NCBI RefSeq assembly: GCF_004336985.1
Contig: NZ_SJUO01000003.1
Location: 186,001-250,000, forward strand
DNA length: 64,000 bases
Source of the DNA: Exiguobacterium sp. SL-9
GTDB lineage: Bacteria; Bacillota; Bacilli; Exiguobacteriales; Exiguobacteriaceae
Direction: 5' to 3'
The notes below the pieces were generated by a model, which was not told the origin of the DNA, did not search any database, and worked only from the letters and a program-made list of their open reading frames with translations. Made by a program: the position numbers and the translations under genes. This document shows, one piece after another, positions 27,266 to 35,519 of the stretch (position 1 is the first letter of the stretch; each line of letters opens with the position of its first letter).

Positions 27266-28216
27266 ATGGAACTATTGACGTTTTTGATGACGAGCGCCCC
27301 GGTGCTCCTATTTGTGACAGGTGTGATTGCTGCCCTCGGCAAGTCGAATTTGAAAATTCCTGAGTCGCTCAGTATCACACTCAATTTGTACTTACTGCTC
27401 GCCATTGGATTGAAAGGAGGGATGGGACTCGCCTCTGTATCGATGGACGAGTTGGCACTCCCGCTCGCTGTGACGCTCGTGCTCGGTATCGTGCTTCCGC
27501 TTGTCGCGTTCGGCCTTGGACTTCTTCTCAAGTTCACGTTTCCGGAACGAATCGCCATGGCAGCCACGTTCGGGTCGGTTTCACTCGTGACGTACGTTGC
27601 GGCGACGGCCCAGCTTGAACGTCTCGGTATCAGTTATGAACCGTTCATGACGACACTCGTCGTCGTCCTCGAGATTCCAGGTCTCGTCGTCGCACTGTTG
27701 TTGTACAATCAAAGCCGCGTTCTCGGAATTACGGCTGCACCGAGCCAGTCACTCTCCGTCATCCGCGACAGTCTGCTCTCGAAAAGTATCTTACTGCTCC
27801 TGGCCGGTCTCGTCGTCGGCCTTGTCACGCCAGATACGTCGGCCTTGACCCCGTTTTTCGTCGATTTGTTCCCGGGTGTGTTGTTGTTATTCTTGCTCAG
27901 TCTCGGCGTAAAGGTCGGCCATCAGCTGAAGACGGTACCATCGTATGGGGTGAAATTTTTAGTCGTCGGGATGACGTTCCCACTCGTTGGCGCGACCATC
28001 GGCTTTTTCGCGGCCGGTATGGCCGGATTGTCTGACGGGGGGACGATTCTTTTGATGACGCTCGCGGCGAGCGGATCGTACATCGCCGCACCGGCCATGC
28101 TCCAAGCATCGGTCCCGGAAGCGGAGCCGTCGTTTTATTTGACGCTCGCTCTCGCCGTCACGTTCCCGTTCAACTTGCTCGTCGGCATCCCATTGTTCAT
28201 TTCAATCGTCACTTGA
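27266..28216 (+). CDS. SbtA-like sodium-dependent bicarbonate transporter family protein
   Basis: 316 aa with about 10 membrane segments. LNLYLLLAIGLKGGMGLA near the N-terminus and the repeated LLFLLSLGVKVGHQL in the second half give the two inverted halves of the SbtA (DUF897) family. Cyanobacterial SbtA imports bicarbonate with Na+; heterotrophic homologues are little studied. ATG at 27266 is five bases from AGGAGG, which itself may be sequestered by the leader stem. Substrate is inferred from family only. Confidence 0.82.
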   Translation: MELLTFLMTSAPVLLFVTGVIAALGKSNLKIPESLSITLNLYLLLAIGLKGGMGLASVSMDELALPLAVTLVLGIVLPLVAFGLGLLLKFTFPERIAMAATFGSVSLVTYVAATAQLERLGISYEPFMTTLVVVLEIPGLVVALLLYNQSRVLGITAAPSQSLSVIRDSLLSKSILLLLAGLVVGLVTPDTSALTPFFVDLFPGVLLLFLLSLGVKVGHQLKTVPSYGVKFLVVGMTFPLVGATIGFFAAGMAGLSDGGTILLMTLAASGSYIAAPAMLQASVPEAEPSFYLTLALAVTFPFNLLVGIPLFISIVT

Positions 28217-28255
28217 AAACAAGCCCTGTCTCATCATGAGACAGGGCTTGTTTTA
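28216..28255. terminator. Bidirectional terminator
   Basis: AAAACAAGCCCTGTCTCA pairs with TGAGACAGGGCTTGTTTT; it ends both the SbtA-like gene and the convergent repeat-protein gene. Confidence 0.92.
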
Positions 28256-29005
28256 TTGAGCAATCGTTTGTTCTTCCATACATTTTAAGGCCGCCGTCCA
28301 ACTGCCGAAGAGGGCGTTGATTGTCGACGTGCTCGGCACGTTGCGTCCCTCGGCCCATTTCCGGTAATGCAGGATGCTAAAGTGGGACAATTCATGTTTT
28401 GCGACACGGAGTGCCTCGATGACGTCCTCTTCGTCCCATTTTCGTTTCGGTGGGGCGATGTCGAGTACGAATAAGGCGTAACTCCAAGAACCGTACTTCC
28501 GGGCAATCGTCGCGACGGTCGGATAGCCACGCTCTTGGGCCCAGATGGCGTAGTGCTGGGACGTGAGGCGTTCGAGTTCTTCGGACGCTTCAATCAACGC
28601 TTGGATGATGCGCTCTTCATTGTTTTTCGCGGCGGTCGTCTGAAGTTTCGCTTCCCGGAGCGCGTTCGACCAAGAGCCGAAACGGCTGCTGATTAACGTG
28701 AGCGACGGTGAACGCGTCACTTTCGACCACTCCCGATACGTTTGACTCGTGAAGAGCGGTAACTCCTCGGCGGCTTGGTTCAACGCGCGGAGGATATCTT
28801 CATCCGAGTAGTAATGGAACGACATTTGGATTTGCGCGGCGGCGAGCGCCTCGCGCCAAGACCCGAACTGATGGATGACGGTGGAAAGGGACGGAACATT
28901 TTTGTTTTGCGACCATACGCTATACCGTTTCGAATCGAGCTCGGCATGTTCTTGAGCAGCTAACTGCAACGCTTGTACGATTTGAGGGCGTGTCCATTTT
29001 TTCAT
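28253..29005 (-). CDS. Protein made of four HNH-endonuclease-associated repeats, no nuclease domain
   Basis: 250 aa, ATG nine bases after AAAGGAGAG; the longer frame to 29107 has no site. The whole protein is four repeats of about 60 residues (about 1-61, 62-125, 126-186, 187-250). Each runs: helix with (I/V)xxAL.xA, then Tyr-x-x-Trp, then Pro-(S/T) and a closing (F/Y)GSW.xAL. Closing motifs are FGSWREAL, FGSWSNAL, YGSWSYAL and FGSWTAAL. This is the repeat seen beside HNH homing endonucleases (Pfam HNH_repeat), thought to bind DNA. No HNH, GIY-YIG or other catalytic motif is present. It is divergent from the nucleotide-sugar operon, which contains a second such gene at 33377. Confidence 0.75.
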   Translation of the reverse strand: MKKWTRPQIVQALQLAAQEHAELDSKRYSVWSQNKNVPSLSTVIHQFGSWREALAAAQIQMSFHYYSDEDILRALNQAAEELPLFTSQTYREWSKVTRSPSLTLISSRFGSWSNALREAKLQTTAAKNNEERIIQALIEASEELERLTSQHYAIWAQERGYPTVATIARKYGSWSYALFVLDIAPPKRKWDEEDVIEALRVAKHELSHFSILHYRKWAEGRNVPSTSTINALFGSWTAALKCMEEQTIAQ

Positions 29006-29226
29006 CTTGGTGTCTCTCCTTTGGAGGGAGACGCAGCGAGCGTCTCGGAAGGTCTCTTGGTGTGAATGAACAGGATGTCTTGGTTGAAGAGTCAACGAGC
29101 TAGTCAAAAAGAATGGTCAAGATCGATTTCTACCTCCTCGTGCCGAATCTTTACAGGATGCAAAATAATGTCAACGATACCCAATTCGGGTTATGTATAT
29201 TTCCATTTCCCGTTTGTCAGACAATT

Positions 29227-29261
29227 ATTCATTAAATGAATGAAATCATGATAATCATTTC
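29227..29261. promoter_or_regulatory. Two abutting palindromes in the divergent intergenic region
   Basis: ATTCATT-A-AATGAAT (29227-29241) is a perfect 15-bp palindrome and ATGAT-A-ATCAT (29248-29258) a perfect 11-bp one. They lie in the AT-rich 418-base gap (29006-29423) between the repeat-protein gene and the sugar operon. This gap shows no gene and no promoter I can call with confidence. The sites are candidates for the regulator of either gene. Confidence 0.45.
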
Positions 29262-29423
29262 GTGAACTCCTTTTTTGCATCTATGTCGTTAATGAGAAAA
29301 AGCTTGTCTTATCTTTAAATTTGTTGAGGAGAGTCGGGTAGTTTACTAGCATCGACGCATCTATTGCGCATTCCAACTTACACCATGAACGAACAACTTA
29401 GACTCTTGGAGGTGCGAACTACC

Positions 29424-31343
29424 ATGGCAACGCTCGTTAACGTCTATCGGAAGAATCAGCGCAATTTGCTCTTTTTATGTCTCGACATCTTGATCGTCTC
29501 GTTTGTATTATACGTGACGTTTGAACTGATGTTCTCCACAATCACATCGTATACGGCACTTGGATCGAGCGAGATGTTGATGATGGTCGCCATTAAAATC
29601 ATCAGCTTCAGCCTCGTCGGGACCGTCCTCAAGATTCATCGTATCGACTGGCGTTACGCGTCCATCCATGAGATGAAACAAGTTGCCATCGCTTTGTTGA
29701 GCAGCGATTTAATCTTGTATGCCTACAACCAATTTCATTTCGGGGCAGGCCTTGGCATGATGATTGCCGTACAAGGGTTGCTCGCATTCAACCTGATTTT
29801 GTTCACCCGCTTTTTAGCTCGAAACCATGTATTCGATGTGTTCAAACCGCATTCGAACCACCCCGGACGAAAAGCACTCATCATCGGGGCCGGAGATTCG
29901 GGACAGTTGGTTGTCCGTGAGTTGAAAGAGCATCGGACGACCGTCCTGCACGTCGTCGGTCTACTTGATGACAATCCGCACCTACAGTCGCTTTACGTGC
30001 ACGGGGTGCCTGTCATCGGATTGACAGACGACTTAGAGCGCATCATTCAAGAACATGGTATCGAAGTGGTCATCTTGGCTATCCCAAGTTTGCCTTATGC
30101 ACGGCGTCTCGCTTTGCTGAAACGAATTGAGAAGACGGGCGCGGAATCACATGCATTACCGATGATCTCGGAGCTCGCGACAGGGAAGGTCTCCATCAAT
30201 GAGATTCGTGAAGTGAAAATTGAGGATTTGCTCGGTCGCGAACCGGTTCAGTTGGACATATCCGGCATATCTCGTCATGTAGAGGGTGCGACCGTGCTCG
30301 TCACAGGCGCCGGGGGCTCGATTGGTTCGGAGTTATGTCGCCAATTGATTAAATTCGCCCCGGCAGAAATTATTCTCCTCGGTCATGGGGAGAACAGTAT
30401 TTATTTGATCGAACGAGAGTTGCGCGGGCTCGGCACGGAGACACGTCTGCATCCGGTCATCGGTGACGTGCAAGACGAGGCGCGGCTCGAAGACGTGTTC
30501 CGCACGTATAAACCGGACATCGTCTATCATGCCGCGGCCCATAAACATGTACCGCTCATGGAAGATAACCCGCTCGAAGCCGTCAAAAACAATATTTATG
30601 GGACGAAACATATGGTCGATGTCGCAGACCGGCATAACGTGAGCCGTTTCATCATGGTCTCGACGGACAAGGCGGTCAATCCGACGAACGTGATGGGCTC
30701 GACGAAACGAATCGCCGAGATGGTCGTCCAAGAGAAGGCTCGTTCGAGTGAGACAATCTTTGCGGTCGTCCGGTTCGGAAACGTCTTAGGCAGTCGCGGC
30801 TCGGTCGTGCCACTCTTTAAAGAACAGATTCTCCGGGGAGGACCGGTCACTGTCACCGATCCCGAGATGACCCGCTATTTCATGACCATCCCGGAAGCGA
30901 GTCGTCTTGTCATCCAAGCGAGCGTCTTGTCACGAGGCGGCGAAGTATTCGTCCTTGATATGGGCGAGCCTGTCAAAATCATCGATTTGGCAAAAAAGAT
31001 GATCGAGTTGAGCGGATTCACAACTGAACAGATTGGCATCGAGGTCACTGGGATTCGACCGGGTGAGAAGTTGTATGAAGAGCTGCTCGCCGCGAGTGAG
31101 CTCTGTCCGGAAGCGAACGTCTTCCCGAAAATTTTTGTCGGACAAACCCGGCCTTTCAAGACCGTCGCTTCCGTCCTGCATCTCATCGAGACGTTACGGG
31201 ATGACCGGGAAGCCTTGACTTACTTGTTGCTCTTTATCGCCAATAGTGACGATCTTGATCGAGACATCGATCGTCTCTTCACGCACGGTGTGAAACGGAT
31301 GCGTCCCTATATCGCCGGGACACGTCTCGCTGATGGAAGTTGA
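29424..31343 (+). CDS. CapD/PglF-type membrane nucleotide-sugar 4,6-dehydratase
   Basis: 639 aa. ATG at 29424 follows GGAGGT by 10 bases; upstream in-frame starts (29364, 29385) have no site. Four N-terminal membrane segments, a CoA-binding-like Rossmann domain (LIIGAGDSGQLVVREL, about residue 150) and a C-terminal SDR domain (VLVTGAGGSIGSELCRQL, about 290). STDKAVNPTNVMGSTKR shows the Met that replaces the usual SDR Tyr in this family. PglF/WbpM/CapD enzymes convert UDP-GlcNAc to a UDP-4-keto-6-deoxy sugar for glycan synthesis. First gene of a five-gene run with an aminotransferase. Confidence 0.9.
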   Translation: MATLVNVYRKNQRNLLFLCLDILIVSFVLYVTFELMFSTITSYTALGSSEMLMMVAIKIISFSLVGTVLKIHRIDWRYASIHEMKQVAIALLSSDLILYAYNQFHFGAGLGMMIAVQGLLAFNLILFTRFLARNHVFDVFKPHSNHPGRKALIIGAGDSGQLVVRELKEHRTTVLHVVGLLDDNPHLQSLYVHGVPVIGLTDDLERIIQEHGIEVVILAIPSLPYARRLALLKRIEKTGAESHALPMISELATGKVSINEIREVKIEDLLGREPVQLDISGISRHVEGATVLVTGAGGSIGSELCRQLIKFAPAEIILLGHGENSIYLIERELRGLGTETRLHPVIGDVQDEARLEDVFRTYKPDIVYHAAAHKHVPLMEDNPLEAVKNNIYGTKHMVDVADRHNVSRFIMVSTDKAVNPTNVMGSTKRIAEMVVQEKARSSETIFAVVRFGNVLGSRGSVVPLFKEQILRGGPVTVTDPEMTRYFMTIPEASRLVIQASVLSRGGEVFVLDMGEPVKIIDLAKKMIELSGFTTEQIGIEVTGIRPGEKLYEELLAASELCPEANVFPKIFVGQTRPFKTVASVLHLIETLRDDREALTYLLLFIANSDDLDRDIDRLFTHGVKRMRPYIAGTRLADGS

Positions 31344-31373
31344 AGGTCATCACGATTGAAGAGGGGGAGAACG

Positions 31374-32225
31374 ATGAACGATCAAACGGTGCTTATCGTC
31401 GGAGTAGCTGGTTTTCAAGGGTTTCATATCGCACGTCGGCTGTTGCACGAAGGGTTTGACGTCGTCGGGATTGACGATGAAGGGCGGCATAAGACGCGAA
31501 TCGCCAAACAGCGCCTCTACGTACTCACCCACCCGCGCTTTCATTTGATTCGTTCGACGCTCGCGAACAAGACGGTCATGCGCAGCGTCTTAAACAGATA
31601 CGAACCGAGGCACATCATCTTATGTTCGACGCGTCGGCATAGCGGTAGTGAAGAGCCGCTTGAACGTTACGAGTTGATGAAACGCTATATCGCCATCCAA
31701 ACGAAACGGGTCCCTGTCGAATCGTTCATCACGTTCGACTTGCCGTTAAAACAAGAGGACGGAGAACGGCCGGGGATTCACTTGTTCACAGAAGACATCT
31801 TTGGCCCTTGGGACGACGTCTCGACGCTCGTATCAAAGGCGATTGTCGCCGTCGACCGCGGTGTCCGACTCTCCGGGTACTTCGCGACGGACATCATCAA
31901 CGTCTCCTATATCGACGACGTCGTCGAGTCGGTCGTTCGCTTGCTGCGCTTGATTGAAACCGGGATGTCACCAATCGGATATTTCCAAATCCCAGCCTCC
32001 GACTACGTGAACGTCCAAACGTTACTGTCTGACATCGGGCATCTCCTCAACAAGTCGGCGAAGACGTCACTGCCGATGAGAGAGTCGATCCTCCGGCAGT
32101 CGGACGTTCCGCCGCTCGATACGCTGATTGGATTCAGACCGAGCACATCATTGTTTGAAGGACTCGAGCAAGTCGTCGATTGGTATATCTCGTACAAAAC
32201 CATGATGAAGGAGGGCATCAAATGA
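31374..32225 (+). CDS. Short NAD-dependent sugar epimerase/dehydratase (extended SDR)
   Basis: 283 aa, ATG at 31374 after GAGGGGGAG. The nucleotide-binding loop is GVAGFQGFHIARRLL, and a YxxxK (YELMK) lies near residue 100. TEDIFGPWDDVSTLVSKAIVAVDRGV and NVSYIDDVVESVVRLL parallel the substrate region of UDP-glucuronate 4-epimerase types. It is shorter than typical members (about 310-340 aa), with a compact stretch between the Rossmann core and the YxxxK. The sugar substrate is not clear. The stop overlaps the next start (ATGA). Confidence 0.75.
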   Translation: MNDQTVLIVGVAGFQGFHIARRLLHEGFDVVGIDDEGRHKTRIAKQRLYVLTHPRFHLIRSTLANKTVMRSVLNRYEPRHIILCSTRRHSGSEEPLERYELMKRYIAIQTKRVPVESFITFDLPLKQEDGERPGIHLFTEDIFGPWDDVSTLVSKAIVAVDRGVRLSGYFATDIINVSYIDDVVESVVRLLRLIETGMSPIGYFQIPASDYVNVQTLLSDIGHLLNKSAKTSLPMRESILRQSDVPPLDTLIGFRPSTSLFEGLEQVVDWYISYKTMMKEGIK

Positions 32226-33364
32226 ACATCCTACTATCGAAGCCCCATATGTCGGGCCGTGAGATGGCCTATATCGAAGAGGCGTTCGCGAGCAATTGGA
32301 TTGCCCCGCTTGGCCCGAACGTCAATGCGTTCGAAGCGGAAGTGGCCGCTTATGCGGACCACCCGTACGCCCTAGCGACAAGTTCAGGAACCGCCGCCCT
32401 CCACTTGGCATTGCTCACGCTCGGCGTCCAAACAGGTGATACGGTCTTCTGTCAGTCGCTCACATTCGTGGCATCGGTTAACCCGATCCGTTACGTCGGC
32501 GCGACCCCGGTCTTTATCGACTCGGAAATGACGACGTGGAATATGTCCCCGGATGCGCTCCGTAAAGCGTTCGTCCAAGCGGCGACAAAAGGGAGACTGC
32601 CGAAAGCGGTCATTGTCGTTCACTTGTACGGCGTCGTCGCAAAAATTGGGGAGATTCGCCACATCTGCCGTGAGTACGGCGTCCCGTTGATTGAGGACGC
32701 AGCCGAATCACTCGGCTCGACGTGGCACGGGCAGATGACGGGTACGATTGGTGACATCGGATTCTATTCGTTCAACGGTAATAAAATCATCACGACGTCT
32801 GGTGGAGGCATGCTTCTGACACCGAACGACGAGATGAGACAACTGGCGCTCAAGTTGGCCACGCAAGCCCGAGAAGACATGCCACATTATGAGCACGAAC
32901 AGGTCGGTTATAACTATCGGTTGAGCAACGTCTCGGCCGGGATTGGTCGGGGGCAGCTTGAAGTGATTGAACAGCGCGTTCAAGCACGCCGTCGCGTCTT
33001 CGCCCGCTATGAGCGTATGTTTCGTCAGCTCGGGACGACGTATCAACAGGAAGTGCCGCACTCGCGGGCCAATCGCTGGCTGACCGCCATGCAGTTGGAT
33101 CAGACCGACTTACACCGCGACACGTTGATCGAACGCCTCGCTAGCGCCGGCATCGAATCCCGTCCTGTCTGGAAGCCAATGCACTTACAACCGGTGTATC
33201 GCGATGCCGAGTACGTGACAGTCGACGGAAAAGATGTAAGTCGCCACTTGTTCGAGAACGGCATCTGCCTTCCGTCGGGATCGGATTTGACACTCGGCGA
33301 ACAACAGCAAGTCATCCAGACCGTGCTCGATACGCGCTCAATCGTCACGGAACAAAGCGTCTGA
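32222..33364 (+). CDS. DegT/DnrJ/EryC1/StrS-family sugar aminotransferase
   Basis: 380 aa; ATG at 32222 after AAGGAGGG. ATSSGTAALHLALLTLG binds the PLP phosphate, EDAAESLGS contains the pyridine-N Asp, and FYSFNGNKIITTSGGGM carries the Schiff-base Lys. Such enzymes aminate 4-keto sugars; after a PglF-type dehydratase the product would be a UDP-4-amino-4,6-dideoxy-GlcNAc-like sugar (PglE/PseC type). Substrate is inferred from the pairing. Confidence 0.9.
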   Translation: MNILLSKPHMSGREMAYIEEAFASNWIAPLGPNVNAFEAEVAAYADHPYALATSSGTAALHLALLTLGVQTGDTVFCQSLTFVASVNPIRYVGATPVFIDSEMTTWNMSPDALRKAFVQAATKGRLPKAVIVVHLYGVVAKIGEIRHICREYGVPLIEDAAESLGSTWHGQMTGTIGDIGFYSFNGNKIITTSGGGMLLTPNDEMRQLALKLATQAREDMPHYEHEQVGYNYRLSNVSAGIGRGQLEVIEQRVQARRRVFARYERMFRQLGTTYQQEVPHSRANRWLTAMQLDQTDLHRDTLIERLASAGIESRPVWKPMHLQPVYRDAEYVTVDGKDVSRHLFENGICLPSGSDLTLGEQQQVIQTVLDTRSIVTEQSV

Positions 33365-33376
33365 GGAGGACGAACG

Positions 33377-33958
33377 ATGAACCGGGAAGCAGAGATCATT
33401 CAAGCGCTTCGAGCCGCTGCATCTCTGACTCCGACCCTCACGGTCAAACAATATCAGCTCTGGAGCCGAGACCGAGACGTCCCGACATTTCTCGACGTTC
33501 TCAATTTTCACGGGTCATGGACCGGTGCCTTGAAGGCAGCCGGCCTCTTAGAAGCCCGAAAACACTATACACAACAAGAACTCGTTGCAGCGCTTCGGCT
33601 CGCACTTGAACAGGAAGGGAAGTTGACGAGCACTCATTATCAACAATGGGTGCAAGATCATACCGGCCCTTCCCTAGGTGATATTATTTCCCATTTCGGG
33701 TCTTGGAGTCTGGCCGTGAAAACGGTAGAGCGTCTAGAGGAGCTCCATTTTACCGTCCAGCCAGAACGTGAAAAAGCAGAAATCGTCCAATCGTTGCTAG
33801 AAGCAAGCCGTATCATCGTACCGTTCAACGCGATCACCTATCAAAAATGGGCGAAACAACATAGACGACCAAGTGTCGCCAAAGTATCCCGGCGGTACGG
33901 TTCCTGGAAACGGGCGCTCGCTGAACTAGAAATTCGTGAGTCGTGTGACGGGAAGTGA
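33377..33958 (+). CDS. Second HNH-associated-repeat protein, three repeats
   Basis: 193 aa, ATG after GAGGAGG. Three repeats of the same type as the protein at 28253-29005 (about residues 1-60, 61-121, 132-186), with closing motifs HGSWTGAL, FGSWSLAV and YGSWKRAL and Tyr-x-x-Trp in each. No catalytic domain. It sits inside the sugar operon, 12 bases after the aminotransferase gene, so it is made with the sugar enzymes. Likely a DNA-binding protein; the target is unknown. Confidence 0.75.
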   Translation: MNREAEIIQALRAAASLTPTLTVKQYQLWSRDRDVPTFLDVLNFHGSWTGALKAAGLLEARKHYTQQELVAALRLALEQEGKLTSTHYQQWVQDHTGPSLGDIISHFGSWSLAVKTVERLEELHFTVQPEREKAEIVQSLLEASRIIVPFNAITYQKWAKQHRRPSVAKVSRRYGSWKRALAELEIRESCDGK

Positions 33959-34021
33959 GGAGCAATTGGGTAAAACAAACTTTGAAAAACGGGTCTTTTT
34001 CAGGGAAGGGAGGAGAACGAC

Positions 34022-34675
34022 GTGGTCCGACCAATCGTACTACTCATGGGAGAGCACCGGACATCTGCCTACGTCTATCATGCGATCCGCAATTTAGGGG
34101 TGACCCATGTCATTCAGGAAGATGGACCGAGCGAGCATCGCCCGGCATCCATCAAGCATTGGCTGACGCACGTATACGTCCGGCTGATGTCGCCCGTCAT
34201 GCGCCTCTCGAGCCGGACACGGATTCAAGAGCTTAAACGTCGCTATCCATTGAACGACGAACCGATCCCGTTCCATCACACCTTACGCGTCACGTCATTG
34301 AACGACATGAAGACGATGATGTGGCTCGACCGCCTCGACCCGCAACTGATCGTCATTCACGAGGCGGGTCCGATCGAACCGAGCGTCCTCGCCCGGTTCG
34401 ACTGTCCGGTGTTGACGGTGAAACCGACGATGGCAGAAGGGCAACTTGAAGCGTACTGGGCGTTCCGGGCCAAGCCCGACGTCTGTGAAGTCAGAATCGA
34501 GCAATGGACCGAACGGGGATGGTCCGTGGTCGACCGGTCTTTGCTCTATATCGGCGGGACCGACAACTTTGCGACATACCCTTACTTGCAGCTCACGACG
34601 GGGCTCCCGCTCTTGAGGCATCAAATCGAGTTGTTGCTAAAGGAAGAAGTCTATGACCGTCGAACGGCAAAATAA
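34022..34675 (+). CDS. Formyltransferase-fold-like protein with altered active site
   Basis: 217 aa with a GTG start eight bases after GGAGG. Residues about 95-170 (PQLIVIHEAGPIEPSVLA... VLTVKP... EAYWAF) follow the layout of sugar N-formyltransferases: a core strand ending in an E/G-rich turn, then the segment that normally reads Asn-x-His-Pro, then a helix. Here that segment is TVKP, so the catalytic Asn and His are absent, and the usual Asp-x-Gly region reads VDRSLLY. The N-terminal half resembles the cofactor-binding part only loosely. Membership is tentative. If right, it is a non-catalytic or repurposed member at the end of the sugar operon. Confidence 0.45.
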   Translation: MVRPIVLLMGEHRTSAYVYHAIRNLGVTHVIQEDGPSEHRPASIKHWLTHVYVRLMSPVMRLSSRTRIQELKRRYPLNDEPIPFHHTLRVTSLNDMKTMMWLDRLDPQLIVIHEAGPIEPSVLARFDCPVLTVKPTMAEGQLEAYWAFRAKPDVCEVRIEQWTERGWSVVDRSLLYIGGTDNFATYPYLQLTTGLPLLRHQIELLLKEEVYDRRTAK

Positions 34676-34703
34676 CGGCCAAAGCGTGATGCTTTGGCCG
34701 TTT
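34674..34703. terminator. Bidirectional terminator after the sugar operon
   Basis: AACGGCCAAAGC (34674-34685), loop GTGAT, GCTTTGGCCGTT (34691-34702). It also ends the convergent MerR gene. Confidence 0.8.
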
Positions 34704-35466
34704 AGCTTTGGGTGATGCAATAGTGTTGGATGGCGTCATTATAATAGACGGCCAGCCCTGGCGCGTACTTGTCATAGAACGCGGTGAAACGTTCGTCCAT
34801 GACGTACATCTGACCGAGTCCGCTGAACATGTCGAGCGAGCAATCATAAAACTGGTCATTGATGAACAGGTGGTTCGCCCGGACGACCGCTTGGACACGC
34901 GGATCTTCAACCGGGATACCGGTCGTGAACAAGTCGACGAGCGGCTTGACGAGATTCATTTGCTGTTGACTGAGCGTTTCCCAGTCTTCTTTCGATCGCT
35001 TGTCGGCGCGCTCACGTGACGTCTTGTACGCCTCGCTCTCGCCCCAACGTTCTTCTGTCTCCGCCTCGTGCTTCGCTTCATGGGCTTTCAATTCGTCAAA
35101 CGACAGTCCGTTGAACAACGACTTGTCTTCCATTGGAATTCCTCCTCTCAGTGAGGTGAGTGTTGATTCCGCCGTCTCGGCGAGCGTCGCAAAATAGGCG
35201 GCTTTCGTGCGTAACGCGGTCACTTGCTCTTCAAGGGCGCGCGCCCGATCGAACGGTTCGGCCTCGAGTAAGCTTTGGATCGTCTCGAGCGGAAAGTCGA
35301 GCGAACGGTACAGCAGAATCGTCTGCAATCGCTTGGCGTCATGTGATGAGTAACGGCGATACCCGTTAGCGTCACGGTCGGCAATAAGCAGACCGACCGC
35401 ATCATAGTGCCGTAGCGTCCGTGTGGTCGTTCCGGCGAGTATGGCGAGCTGTTGAATCGTATACAT
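34702..35466 (-). CDS. MerR-family regulator with TipAS effector domain
   Basis: 254 aa, ATG seven bases after AAGGAGG. N-terminal MerR winged helix (YTIQQLAILAGTTTRTLRHYDAVGLLIADRDANGYRRYS), a coiled-coil linker (about residues 75-110) and a TipAS domain (about 135-250, ending YVMDERFTAFYDKYAPGLAVYYNDAI). TipAS domains trap structurally varied antibiotics; Mta-type proteins of this build activate multidrug exporters. The promoter has the long 19-bp spacer these activators recognise, so autoregulation is likely. Confidence 0.9.
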   Translation of the reverse strand: MYTIQQLAILAGTTTRTLRHYDAVGLLIADRDANGYRRYSSHDAKRLQTILLYRSLDFPLETIQSLLEAEPFDRARALEEQVTALRTKAAYFATLAETAESTLTSLRGGIPMEDKSLFNGLSFDELKAHEAKHEAETEERWGESEAYKTSRERADKRSKEDWETLSQQQMNLVKPLVDLFTTGIPVEDPRVQAVVRANHLFINDQFYDCSLDMFSGLGQMYVMDERFTAFYDKYAPGLAVYYNDAIQHYCITQS

Positions 35467-35486
35467 CTCCTCACCTCCTTGGATTC

Positions 35487-35517
35487 AGCGTACACGTTGA
35501 CGTCGCGTCAAGGTCAA
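35487..35517 (-). promoter_or_regulatory. MerR-type promoter with 19-bp spacer and central dyad
   Basis: Read on the minus strand: TTGACC (35517-35512), 19 bases, TACGCT (35492-35487). The dyad TTGACG-CGA-CGTCAA (35511-35497) occupies the spacer, the hallmark of MerR-activated promoters. Confidence 0.75.
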
Positions 35518-35519
35518 GC

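Noticed and set aside
29242-29261. TGATAATCATT resembles half of a Fur box.
   Set aside because: Only part of the 19-bp consensus fits, and nothing iron-related is adjacent.
29364-29423. Earlier starts (29364, 29385) for the CapD-like protein.
   Set aside because: No ribosome site precedes them, while GGAGGT precedes 29424.
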